Of a stretch of DNA of 64,000 nucleotides, positions 49,306 to 58,323 are shown in pieces. Below the pieces are notes generated by a model. That model was not told the origin of the DNA and ran no database searches. It was given only the letters and a program-made list of their open reading frames with translations. Both the position numbers and the translations under genes were made by a program. Source of the DNA: Trypanosoma brucei gambiense DAL972 (lineage: Eukaryota > Euglenozoa > Kinetoplastea > Trypanosomatida > Trypanosomatidae); assembly GCF_000210295.1 (NCBI RefSeq), contig NC_026744.1, positions 1,488,001-1,552,000 of the forward strand. The letters run 5' to 3'. Within the stretch, counting starts at the first letter, position 1. Each line of letters starts with the position of its first letter.

Positions 49306-51069
49306 TGTAAGGGACGTGAAGGGAGCGATTGACACTCCGTGCTTACACCAATATCGGTGAGCGGAGCATCCCTTTTACGAAGAAATTTCAGGTGAACACC
49401 CTTTTATATACTAAAAACGTGTGTCTTGTATATCTTCTACAGACAAAGCATATATATATATATATTGTCGTTTCATGTTTTATTTATTAATTTCGTCTTC
49501 ATTTTACGTTCGCAGCAGCACTTTTTTTTGTTTATTTTCTCTATTTTTCTTTTACATTTTATTCGTCGCCTCGTTTCTGAGGTCTTTCGCCACTTTTACC
49601 CTTTGTTGGGGGCTGTTTGCAGTATGGTGAAAGTCTTTTACTGCTGGGATAATGAAATTGTGTGTCGCATAACTGCGTGTAGAAAACGAACGGAATAAAT
49701 TGGACATGAGCCAGTTACCGAGGTTTATGAAAGGATTAACCACAGTTGTGGAGTGCCGTATACAAATGATGAAACGTATCGAAACGTGGTGAAGAGAGAA
49801 AAGAAGTAGGCACGAGAGGGGATAAATTTTTTTTTTTGTGATATGAAGGAGACGTTCGTAAGTTTTTCTCTTTTTTAGCCTATGAGCGTGTGTGCCGCAG
49901 CACAGGCTCTAGAGTTTCGTGAAGTATGAGGGTTCGAATGGGTTCCCGTACTTTTTCATATTTGAAAAACATTTTTTTTTTTCATATGTGTCTGGTGGTT
50001 CATATTTGTTAGCCACTTTTTCCCCCTTCCTCTGTTTATGGTGAACGCGTAAATAACAATTACTGTTGTAATCGCTCATCACACCGTGGCGGATTGCGGT
50101 AGCCAAACTTCTCACGAAGAGGATGGAGCTGCGGGGAGCGGAGGATTAATTGATAACGTCATGATAGTAAACAGGAGACACTTTTTTCATCAGTGTAAAA
50201 CTCACGGTTCCGCAACAATACACGCCGAAGAGCCTCTACTTTTTTTACTGCAGTAATTAATTGCTGAGGAAAAGCAAATGCTTTTATATTGCAGGGAAAG
50301 GGGGGGGGATGCAAGGGGGGAAAATATTGATATTGCAATCTTTTTCTTTTTAGGGGGGGGGGAGATGCGGTGTAAGAGCGTAGAGGGACAGAGGTACATC
50401 AATGAAACACCAACTTTCAATGCGCTGTGGTTGCTTCTGTTGTGTCGGATTATGTTCGTCTGTTAATTGAGTTGGATGTGGTGCCTGTATGTGTCGGGTT
50501 TTGAATTACAACTTCCAGATGCTCCTGTGCTTCATTGTCGATATATGTTTTCATTTATTTCTATCTTTATTTTTGTTTTGTATGTTTTGCCGTGTGTGCG
50601 TTGTGATTCTGTGATGAACTCATAGTTTTTGAAGAGATAGGGTGGGCTCAGTGGGAAAATATTATATTTAAAATAAACTAGGAGGAAGAAATAACTTAAA
50701 GAGAAAGCACAATCAACGAGGAGGAAGACGTTCAGAAACGCAAAAGACACACGAGCAGATCCAATATCATCATATCGCTTCTCACTACGAGAATAAACTG
50801 TCACTTTTATTTGTTTCCTCCTATTAACGTTGAGCGAAAGGAGGAAGGTAAACAAATTGAAAGGGAGTAAGTTGTCATTTGGATGACGAAACTACACTTG
50901 TTTTTGGCATCCCTCTTCAAAAAAATTTCCACTTTCGTTTTATGATTTAAAGAATTGTTATAAAAAACAAGATAAGGACGTGTTGACGAGTACAAACAAA
51001 AAAGGAGGAAACTAAGGTTACTTAAGCAAGTCATACTCTGCTTTGAAGAAAAATCAGGTAACAGGTGCG
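49306..51069. other. Spacer between the malic enzyme genes, 1.76 kb
   Basis: TA run at about 49448-49465, T-rich 49480-49570, T-runs at 49828-49838 and 49971-49982, three G-runs at 50294-50362, and an A/G-rich leader to the second gene. Unlike the coding regions, I see no blocks duplicated from the other malic enzyme flank. Confidence 0.5.
50294..50362 (+). other. Cluster of G-runs, possible G-quadruplex
   Basis: GGG at 50294-50296, G9 at 50300-50308, G6 at 50315-50320, G10 at 50353-50362 on the transcribed-sense strand. The first three runs alone satisfy a four-tract G-quadruplex pattern. Confidence 0.45.
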
Positions 51070-52785
51070 ATGTTGGGCCGTTCGTTTAAACTTTGTGTTT
51101 CCACAAACGCCCGTGGGATCGATTTTCTCCGCAACCGTTTCACCAATAAGTCAACCGCGTTCACACGGAAGGAACGAGAACACCTCGGTGTTGTTGGGCT
51201 ACTTCCACCCGCGGAGGAGACACTTGACGACCATGTCAAGCGCTGCTGGACACAATTGACCCATTTGGAGTACCCAATCAACAAATACCAACTCTTACAG
51301 GGAATTCTCAGCACTAATACTGTTCTTTATTACAAGATTGTGGAAACCTACATGAAGGAAACACTTCCCATTATTTACACACCTACAGTGGGAGAGGCTT
51401 GTCAAAAGTACGGAAACATCTTTCAAAGAGACCATGGACTCTACATAAGCATGAAGGAACGTGGGGTGATCCGGCAGACCCTTGAAAACCTTCGGAAACC
51501 TGAGGTTGAAGTTATTGTAATAACTGATGGTTCTCGCATCTTGGGTCTTGGTGACCTCGGAGCAAACGGTATGGGCATCAGCATTGGCAAATGTTCACTA
51601 TATGTTGCCGCCGGTGGAATTAACCCGAGCCGCATCCTACCAGTTATGATGGACGTGGGGACAGATAATGAAGGACTTCGTGCGGATCCTCAATATCTTG
51701 GTTTGCGCCAAAAACGCCCCTCTGATGAGGATTTCTACGCTTTGTTGGATGAGTTCATGGAGGCTGCGAGTGAAGCATGGCCGGAAGCCGTTATACAATT
51801 TGAGGACTTCAGCAACAACCATTGTTTTGACATGCTTGAGCGGTACCAAAACAAGTATCGATGCTTCAATGATGATATTCAGGGAACTGGTGCTGTAATT
51901 GCTGCAGGCTTCCTAAATGCCATCGAGGCAAGCGGCATTCCTGCAGAGGATCATCGAATAGTGTTTTTTGGCGCTGGTTCCGCTGCGACAGGTGTGGCCA
52001 CCTGCATTGTTGACTTGGTTGCCGCAAAGTACAAAAAGACGTTCGCAGAAGTGCAGAATAACGTATATCTTCTTGATACCAAGGGTGTCATAACAACCAC
52101 GCGTGGCGACAAGTTGGCACCACACAAGGTCCCGTGGGCCCGCACTGATATTTCAGCCGAGCAGAGCAAATCGCTTTCCACATTGGTGGATGCTGTGAAG
52201 TTTGTCAAACCAACAGCGCTGATCGGCCTTGGAGCCCAAGGTGGTGTTTTCACTGAGGATATTCTAAAGTTTATGCGATCATACTGCGAGAAGCCCGTGA
52301 TTTTTGCACTTTCCAACCCCTCAAGCAAAGTGGAGGTTACTCCAGACAACGCCTTCAAGTGGACCGATGGTAAGGCAATTGTCGCAACTGGCAGTCCCTT
52401 CCCGCCCACAACTCTGAACGGCAAGAAATATGAGGCATCCCAAGGTAACAATTTGTATGTTTTCCCCGGTATTGGACTTGGTTGTGCCATCGCGCAGCCG
52501 AAAAATATCCCACAGGAGGTACTCCAAACAGCGGCCGTCACCCTCAGTAAGTTAGTGGATCGTAATGTCATGGCTTCTGAGGGAGCACTGTATCCATGTA
52601 TTGATGAAGTGCGTGAAGTGTCGAAACAGGTGGCAGCTGCTGTGATTGAAAAGTTGCAAGAGATGGGTTTGGCAAAGGAGGGGTTGCCCACAAGCAAAGA
52701 GGAACGATTGAAATTGGTGGAGGAACGGATGTGGACACCCAAGTATCTTGAACCGGAATATTACCTGTCGAAGAAGCTGGAGTAA
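51070..52785 (+). CDS. MEm: Malic enzyme, mitochondrial type (NADP-dependent, decarboxylating)
   Basis: 571 residues from ATG 51070; nine upstream codons of open frame lack an ATG. The N-terminus MLGRSFKLCVSTNARG is basic, without acidic residues, and fits a short mitochondrial presequence absent from the upstream paralogue. Catalytic residues are conserved: Y103 in PIIYTPTVGEACQ, K174 in GISIGKCSLY, FEDFSNN and CFNDDIQGT for metal, VFFGAGSAATG for the nucleotide, LLDTKGV with the NADP-type Lys. It would supply NADPH and pyruvate in the mitochondrion. Five DNA blocks of 46-211 bp are identical or have one mismatch to the first gene, while intervening segments are strongly diverged. Confidence 0.93.
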   Translation: MLGRSFKLCVSTNARGIDFLRNRFTNKSTAFTRKEREHLGVVGLLPPAEETLDDHVKRCWTQLTHLEYPINKYQLLQGILSTNTVLYYKIVETYMKETLPIIYTPTVGEACQKYGNIFQRDHGLYISMKERGVIRQTLENLRKPEVEVIVITDGSRILGLGDLGANGMGISIGKCSLYVAAGGINPSRILPVMMDVGTDNEGLRADPQYLGLRQKRPSDEDFYALLDEFMEAASEAWPEAVIQFEDFSNNHCFDMLERYQNKYRCFNDDIQGTGAVIAAGFLNAIEASGIPAEDHRIVFFGAGSAATGVATCIVDLVAAKYKKTFAEVQNNVYLLDTKGVITTTRGDKLAPHKVPWARTDISAEQSKSLSTLVDAVKFVKPTALIGLGAQGGVFTEDILKFMRSYCEKPVIFALSNPSSKVEVTPDNAFKWTDGKAIVATGSPFPPTTLNGKKYEASQGNNLYVFPGIGLGCAIAQPKNIPQEVLQTAAVTLSKLVDRNVMASEGALYPCIDEVREVSKQVAAAVIEKLQEMGLAKEGLPTSKEERLKLVEERMWTPKYLEPEYYLSKKLE

Positions 52786-53996
52786 AGCCGAGGGCCTCTG
52801 TCGTTTAACTCATTGGTGTTGCATATTCTCTTTTATTTTTCTTTCTTATCTTTTTTCTTCGACTTCCGTGCTTTATTATGTTTCCGTTGTTGTGATAGTT
52901 TTTTTTTTGTTATTTATTTGAATGTGAGCCAATGTAAGACACGCGGTGATCTTTCACATGGTGACTGTTTGTTTCTTCTCACTTCATTTTTATCCGACAT
53001 TTCTTTCGATAATTTGCGTCGATTGATCCGTCTGTTTGCTTCCAAACACAAAACTAATGGTTAGTAACAATAATAGCAATAGTGACAGACACAAAGAGGG
53101 GAGGGAGCGTTTTCAAGAGGGGCTGGGGTGAATTGAACAGGTAGGAGGAGAATGTGGGGAATACGATAGGCGGAAATTACATCGATTTGTTCAACCGCCA
53201 AGCAATAGATTTACTTTTTATTACTATTATTGTTTTATTACTATACCAATATCTTTTTCCCCCATATCTACAATACAATTCCTTGGTGGACATCGATTCC
53301 CACAATAAAGTATGCACACGCCACCGCATTTTCTTTTGTTTCGCAACGACTGTGTTCACGTGCAAAGTTAGTTCCGCACCCCTTCCTGCACGTACACACT
53401 AACACGCACACACACACACACACATATCCGCATACATGCAAGGGATCACACTTATAGTTTACCTCGCAACTCGTCTGTTTTTGTCACTTACGTACCAACT
53501 GGGAACAGCGATGAGGAGTGCTTTGCATAGGTGTTTGCGTAGAGGGGAAAAAAAAACGTATGTGCCTAGGTGTGCACGCTTACGTAAAAAGCAATGTTAT
53601 ACGTAAATGTGGCTGCCGTTTTCTTTACAATTATTTTCCATGTTTTTATCCCGTTGATTGTCACATGCGAATAGCACATTTTTTTTCGTTCGCAGCGGGT
53701 GAGTACCGCAAAGAGCGAGAGGTAGGAGTTGGCACTCGGAATATCGCGTCGCAGTAGGGTCAAGTAATGAATTATGAGAGGAAAAGAATTGTGCTGCCGT
53801 GATTTTTGTTGGATTCAGTTTAGCTATCAAATGTGTCAAATGCTTCGCTGTCTCCACTGCTCCCTTGTATGCACTAAAAAAATTTTGTGACCTGCTATAC
53901 AACCACCTGTTTGAGTCTCCGCACAACCACATATCAAAAATTTGTTCTGTTACCTGTCGTAGTTTTTAGGGGTGATTTGTTCCAGGGGAAAGTTAA
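52786..53996. other. Intergenic spacer, 1.2 kb
   Basis: T-rich 52826-52860 and 52899-52912, (CA)n at 53407-53424, A-run 53548-53556, T-run 53680-53688. Short frames are low complexity. No gene seen. Confidence 0.5.
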
Positions 53997-54659
53997 ATGA
54001 CAAATTCCCCAGATGACGATGTGGACGACAATATGTTCGAGTACGTCTCCCCATCGGCTAAATCACGGACTGGCGACACGCCGACTGACGGTGGCAGGAG
54101 GACTAAGAAAACGGTATATGAACTAGAGCGTGAGGCGCGCATTAACACTATTTTGAAGGAGGGAGGTTTAGTTTTACCTCCACCATCGGGTGAAGCGACT
54201 GTAACAACGGTGGCGATATCGCAAGGCATCTCGTCTTCAAGTGTTTGCACACCTGTTGCTGCGTCATGCCTTTCTCCTGCATCGCCGCCGAACATCAGTG
54301 GTGGCATGGGGCCCGTTTTAGGGATATCTGGAGATAGTGAAGCAACCAGAAAGGCAGCGACGCAACGCAGTTCTGCAGAGGAAGCACAGCGACTAAAGGA
54401 TCAGCGTTACGCTATTTTTCGTCGAAACAAGGCTTTGAATCAAAATGCTCTTAGAGAAGTGGATCCTGACACGAAACGATATGTTCAAATAGCATACACG
54501 CCAGCTGATGGCGGACCCCGACAGTTACGAGGTATGGGAAGAGGAAGCGGTAGAGGTACCGGCCGCGGAAATTATGGTAATACCTCCAATGGGATGTCCC
54601 GAGGCGCTCGGCGGCCTATGGGGCGTGGCGGGCGGGGGTTTAAGCGAACGCGAGATTGA
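53997..54659 (+). CDS. Unidentified protein with RG-rich C-terminus
   Basis: 220 residues. The N-terminus is acidic (DDDVDDNMFEYVSPSAK), the middle holds two charged helical segments (TVYELEREARINTILKEGG and EEAQRLKDQRYAIFRRNKAL), and the last 45 residues are RG/GRG repeats (RGMGRGSGRGTGRGNYG and following). RGG-type tails bind RNA and are targets of arginine methyltransferases, of which trypanosomes have several; an RNA-binding role is inference. No folded domain recognised. ATG 53997 is preceded by pyrimidine-containing leader and an AG at 53991-53992. Composition and length support a real gene. Confidence 0.75.
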   Translation: MTNSPDDDVDDNMFEYVSPSAKSRTGDTPTDGGRRTKKTVYELEREARINTILKEGGLVLPPPSGEATVTTVAISQGISSSSVCTPVAASCLSPASPPNISGGMGPVLGISGDSEATRKAATQRSSAEEAQRLKDQRYAIFRRNKALNQNALREVDPDTKRYVQIAYTPADGGPRQLRGMGRGSGRGTGRGNYGNTSNGMSRGARRPMGRGGRGFKRTRD

Positions 54660-55001
54660 ACTGGATTATGTGAGTGAAAAGAACCTAAAAGTCTGAGGTT
54701 CCCTTTTCTTCTTGTGTGCGACAAACCGTTACGGACGATATACTGAAGAGAGAAATGTGTGTAATATTTGGGATCTTCCAATTTAAGTGAAATAAATGTC
54801 CCAGTGAGGACGGAAGTGTGATTCTGTTCAAAAGTTTTCATGATTTTAACGCCCATTTTTCCTTTGACAGGTGACGTTCTCTCGATTCGTAACTCTTTGT
54901 ATTTTTTTTCTCTGTTGTAATCACTGCTCAGGTACGAAAGGAGGAAAAGAGAAAAAGGAAAGACAGAGTAGCTGAGGGACTGAGAGTAGGAAATAAACCT
55001 A
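54660..55001. other. Intergenic spacer, 0.34 kb
   Basis: Short spacer with a T-run at 54901-54910, then CTCTG and candidate AGs before ATG 55002. No gene seen. Confidence 0.5.
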
Positions 55002-56255
55002 ATGTCTTTTTTTGAAGATAGCGCAGACGAACCCCCAAGAAAAAGAAGCCATGCTGAGCGGCAGTCATCTGGGCAAGGGCAAAGTAGCGGTCGAAGCTCT
55101 CAGAACCGGGTTCGGGGTTGTGAGACGGAGAGCGATGATGAGGATGCGGCACCAGTGTTTTCTCGCGATGCAAGCGGACGTGTTGGTTTGCGATTACTGC
55201 AGCAAATGCAAAAGTCTACTCCACAGGTGGGGAGTTCTTCTTCAGTCTCAACTGGTGTATCAAATACTGGAAAATTACTTGTGGTAGAGGATTACGTACC
55301 GCTATCCGTTGGTGGTTTCATGGAAACCTCGACCGAGTCTGCAGCGAACAGCCTTGACAACATTAAACCAGGCGATATTATGTGTCTGCGGTGCCCTTCT
55401 GATTTTCGGGCTGAACCAAATGGTAATGTGAAATGTTCTAAAGTCTCGAGTAGCACATCGTGTGGCACAACGGCGGGTATTAACTTTGTCAAGGAAACAG
55501 AACTAACAGCGGAGGAAAGGCAGTATGGGCGCCGCTTGACATGTGAAATGATGAATGAAATGTTTGAAGTAAGCCGCCTTGATCGTGCCACAAACTCTCT
55601 GGAAGCCGTTTTCCTTGACGGGACACGAAAGAAACTTAAAACTTATGCAGTTCGTCCTGCGGGTTTTGTTGAATCTGAGCTATACAAACGATGGAAGGCT
55701 GATGAAAGTTCGCGGCCCGTTCGGGCCGTATACGCGGCGCAGAAGCTTCAGGTTACCGAGTCCTCTGGAGCCAATTCTGGAAGCAGCAGGGATGTTGATG
55801 GCAAAACCGCCGCAAGTGCGGTGCAATCCGCCGTGTGGTGGGTTGTGCCCCAACTTATCGTGCGTCTTGTGGAAGAGAGTGCCGGAGACCTTTTTGGAAA
55901 GAAGTTTGTTGTGAAGTCTATAGCGCGGAAGGATGGAAAGATACGTCTTGAACCGCTCCGTGTTCCGGATGTTACCGTTTACAAAGATACCAGAGACCAT
56001 GCTTTGCCCAACAGAGGGACGGAACACTCGGCTGTGGATGTCTTCGGTTGTGCAGCACTCGAAACTGTGATACCTCGTTTAGGAGAACAGGGGCTTATTG
56101 TTCAGGGCCCTATGCGTGGCGAACTCGTGGTCGTTACATCACGTGTGCGGAGTCCAAATGGGGGTCTTGAGAAAGTTAAGGTGCGCTCAACATTGACGGA
56201 GGAGGAATTCTCTGTTGAACCGCATATGTTGTGCATGATGGTTACTCAGCGGTAG
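55002..56255 (+). CDS. KOW-type protein resembling the C-terminus of KIN17/GPKOW
   Basis: 417 residues. The N-terminal 75 residues are basic and disordered. The C-terminal domain (about 279-417) begins WWVVPQLIVRLVEES and contains ALETVIPRLGEQGLIVQGP followed by MRG. This matches the tandem SH3/KOW region of KIN17 and GPKOW, where WxxPxIxVRxV and LETVIP lie in the same order. Those proteins bind RNA and associate with the spliceosome or DNA replication. The middle (105-230) includes LVVEDYVPLSVGGF, reminiscent of but not clearly a G-patch. A role in trans-splicing is possible but only inferred. ATG 55002 is the first sensible start. Confidence 0.75.
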   Translation: MSFFEDSADEPPRKRSHAERQSSGQGQSSGRSSQNRVRGCETESDDEDAAPVFSRDASGRVGLRLLQQMQKSTPQVGSSSSVSTGVSNTGKLLVVEDYVPLSVGGFMETSTESAANSLDNIKPGDIMCLRCPSDFRAEPNGNVKCSKVSSSTSCGTTAGINFVKETELTAEERQYGRRLTCEMMNEMFEVSRLDRATNSLEAVFLDGTRKKLKTYAVRPAGFVESELYKRWKADESSRPVRAVYAAQKLQVTESSGANSGSSRDVDGKTAASAVQSAVWWVVPQLIVRLVEESAGDLFGKKFVVKSIARKDGKIRLEPLRVPDVTVYKDTRDHALPNRGTEHSAVDVFGCAALETVIPRLGEQGLIVQGPMRGELVVVTSRVRSPNGGLEKVKVRSTLTEEEFSVEPHMLCMMVTQR

Positions 56256-56377
56256 TTGTTCATATATCACGAATGAACAGGTGGTAAATTGCCCTGCGTA
56301 GCACCTTAATTATTTTTCTGTGCGTTTGGGAAGGTTCGTTATTTTCTGGTGAGTATTCATTGTGAGTTTATTGTACG

Positions 56378-56419
56378 TTTTTCCCCTTTTATTTGCGTCC
56401 GTCGTTTGGTTTCGTTTAG
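56378..56419 (+). promoter_or_regulatory. Polypyrimidine tract and SL acceptor for the exonuclease-Tpt1 gene
   Basis: T/C-rich stretch ending GGTTTCGTTTAG, AG at 56418-56419, 81 nt before the ATG at 56501. A C10 run at 56453-56462 lies in the resulting 5' UTR. Confidence 0.55.
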
Positions 56420-56500
56420 GATACCGATCGCGAGGTTTCTAAAACCATTTTGCCCCCCCCCCGGAAGTGTACTCAGTACCTTGTGCGATTTTGTGGATAG

Positions 56501-58123
56501 ATGATGAACATATCACCTCAATTTAAACGGTGGGGACAAAACACCCGGAATTTGCAACAGCAGGAAGCATATCCCTTGCGGGAACCTCCCTTCGATACAT
56601 ACATGGTGTTAGATTTTGAAGCTACATGCGAGCGCCACCAACGTCTTGAAGTGCCGGAAGTTATTGAATTTCCTATAGTCCTCGTAGATGCGCGGAATGG
56701 TAATACCATTAGTGAATTCCAGCAGTACGTGCGACCGGTAGTTAACCCTCAGCTCTCTGAGTTTTGCACTGAGCTTACGGGTATAACGCAATCAGTGGTA
56801 GATAGAGCAAGCACATTTCCCGACGTATTTACCGCTGCGATGAACTACCTTCACCAAAATAATTGTGGTGAGACAGAAATAAACAAAAGATATCTCCCCG
56901 TGACATGTGGTGACTGGGACCTCAAGACAATGCTTCCTATTCAGGTGAAAGCGTGTATCCAACAGGGGTTTACGGTCAACGTGCCTCCATCCCTTCGCCG
57001 GTGGTTCAATATCAAACAGTACATGCAAAGAGTTTTATCTCCGGGTTTGGGACAAACGGTGTCACAACCTATACACGATCTTCCAGATATGATGTCTGTA
57101 CTCGGTCTGGAGATGAAGGGCAGGCACCACAGCGGGATAGATGACTGCAGAAATATAGCCGCTGTGCTATGTGAACTTATCAAACTTGGCCATGTTATTA
57201 CCCCAACAACAGACTACAATAGTGAGCTCACACGGGGTACCTCGTGGGTTAATGTCGGTGCAACTACGTCCTTGAAGCCCAGTGCAGGTTTAGGGAAGTG
57301 TCAGCAAATGCCTCACTGCCGAGAGGAGGGTTCGAACAACTCTGCCATGGGACGGAAGAGGGCTGCTAGTGACACAGTGAACAATCAACAGAGCATGATC
57401 AAGAGGATTCATATTAACGTGCTTGAAAATGAAGATCCGCTACAAGACTTGCTAAACTTGAAGACTGATGACAGAAACAGGATGGGTAGTGAAGACATGA
57501 CAAAGGAAAAGGTGGTTATATATTCTAAGGCCCTCTCCCGCATTCTCCGACATGGAGCAGACAAAATGAAAATTACAATCTCGGATGCCGGGTATGTGCT
57601 AGCCGACGATTTAGTACGCTGTGCGCCCTTCTCTAACGATAAGGCAGCGCTGACCCATCTCGCCTGGGTGGTTTATTCCAACGACAAGAAACGATTTAAA
57701 ATGGCTTACGATGAAAACAGGCGTGTATACATACGCGCTAACCAGGGGCACAGTTTGTCTGGGATTAATCCCGAACTGGTTCCAATCACTAGCGAGACTC
57801 AAGTCCCTTTTGCTGTGCATGGCACGTATTATTCTGCGTGGGAACGAATACGTGGCTGTGGTTATCTTTCAACAATGGGACGACAACACATTCACTTTGC
57901 CAAGGGGATGCCAGGGTCCGACGGCGTTATAAGTGGAATGAGAAATACCTCAGAGGTGCTTTTAGTTCTTGACGTGCCGTTGCTTTTGAAGGAATCTGTG
58001 GAGTTGTGGGAAAGTGCCAACGGCGTGCTACTTACCCGTGGTGTAAGTGGCACGGGTCGACTGCCTTTGAAGTATATCAGTTCTGTGGTCGATCGCCGGA
58101 CAAATGATCTACTACCACGGTGA
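56501..58123 (+). CDS. Fusion of an ERI1-type DEDDh 3'-5' exonuclease and a Tpt1/KptA RNA 2'-phosphotransferase
   Basis: 540 residues in two modules. Residues 33-235: ERI1/3'hExo-like exonuclease with Exo I LDFEATCE (D38, E40), FQQYVRPVVNPQLSEFCTEL, Exo II GDWDLK (D140) and Exo III HHSGIDDCRN (H210, D214/D215), the complete DEDDh set. A linker (about 240-335) is Ser/Asn-rich. Residues 340-540: Tpt1 with SRILRHGADK (R350, H351), IRANQGHS (R412) and RQHIHFA (R461), the four catalytic residues of yeast Tpt1, plus GVLLTRGVSGTGRLPLKY. Tpt1 uses NAD+ to remove the 2'-phosphate left by tRNA ligation. ERI1 proteins trim 3' ends of rRNA, histone mRNA or small RNAs. Both active sites look intact. The frame is continuous, so the fusion is not a prediction artefact within this sequence. 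Confidence 0.92.
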   Translation: MMNISPQFKRWGQNTRNLQQQEAYPLREPPFDTYMVLDFEATCERHQRLEVPEVIEFPIVLVDARNGNTISEFQQYVRPVVNPQLSEFCTELTGITQSVVDRASTFPDVFTAAMNYLHQNNCGETEINKRYLPVTCGDWDLKTMLPIQVKACIQQGFTVNVPPSLRRWFNIKQYMQRVLSPGLGQTVSQPIHDLPDMMSVLGLEMKGRHHSGIDDCRNIAAVLCELIKLGHVITPTTDYNSELTRGTSWVNVGATTSLKPSAGLGKCQQMPHCREEGSNNSAMGRKRAASDTVNNQQSMIKRIHINVLENEDPLQDLLNLKTDDRNRMGSEDMTKEKVVIYSKALSRILRHGADKMKITISDAGYVLADDLVRCAPFSNDKAALTHLAWVVYSNDKKRFKMAYDENRRVYIRANQGHSLSGINPELVPITSETQVPFAVHGTYYSAWERIRGCGYLSTMGRQHIHFAKGMPGSDGVISGMRNTSEVLLVLDVPLLLKESVELWESANGVLLTRGVSGTGRLPLKYISSVVDRRTNDLLPR

Positions 58124-58260
58124 TACTTGGGCGAAATCGTGCTCTGGTGACAGCTGAGAGTTATCCGTATTGAATACTGTAGACATCCTTTCTTGCATCA
58201 CATTGACTATTAATGTGTTTAGTTCTAACTTTCTCCCGTTGCTAAACTTCTCCCAGCTCT

Positions 58261-58317
58261 TTGTTTTTTTTTTTAAAAACGGTGATTAGTACTTCCCCTG
58301 TCTTCCCCGGGTGCCAG
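58261..58317 (+). promoter_or_regulatory. T-run and candidate SL acceptors deciding the SAC start
   Basis: T-run 58264-58274, AG at 58288-58289, then a second C/T tract and AG at 58316-58317. These lie inside an ATG-less upstream extension of the frame, so the ATG at 58324 is the start. Confidence 0.5.
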
Positions 58318-58323
58318 TGGGGA

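Noticed and set aside
49931..49941. GGTTCGAATG resembling a tRNA B box
   Set aside because: The flanking bases cannot form a T-stem (GAGGG versus GGGTT) and no A box or acceptor stem is found upstream.
51951..52742. Long antisense frame (263 codons) in the second malic enzyme, with a similar one (209 codons) at 48597-49226 in the first
   Set aside because: They lie opposite conserved coding sequence and share similarity only because the sense genes do. Composition follows codon bias of the sense strand. Whole unit is + strand.
58261..58323. N-terminal extension of the SAC protein (21 codons)
   Set aside because: Starts from a non-ATG codon and is encoded by the T-run and acceptor region.
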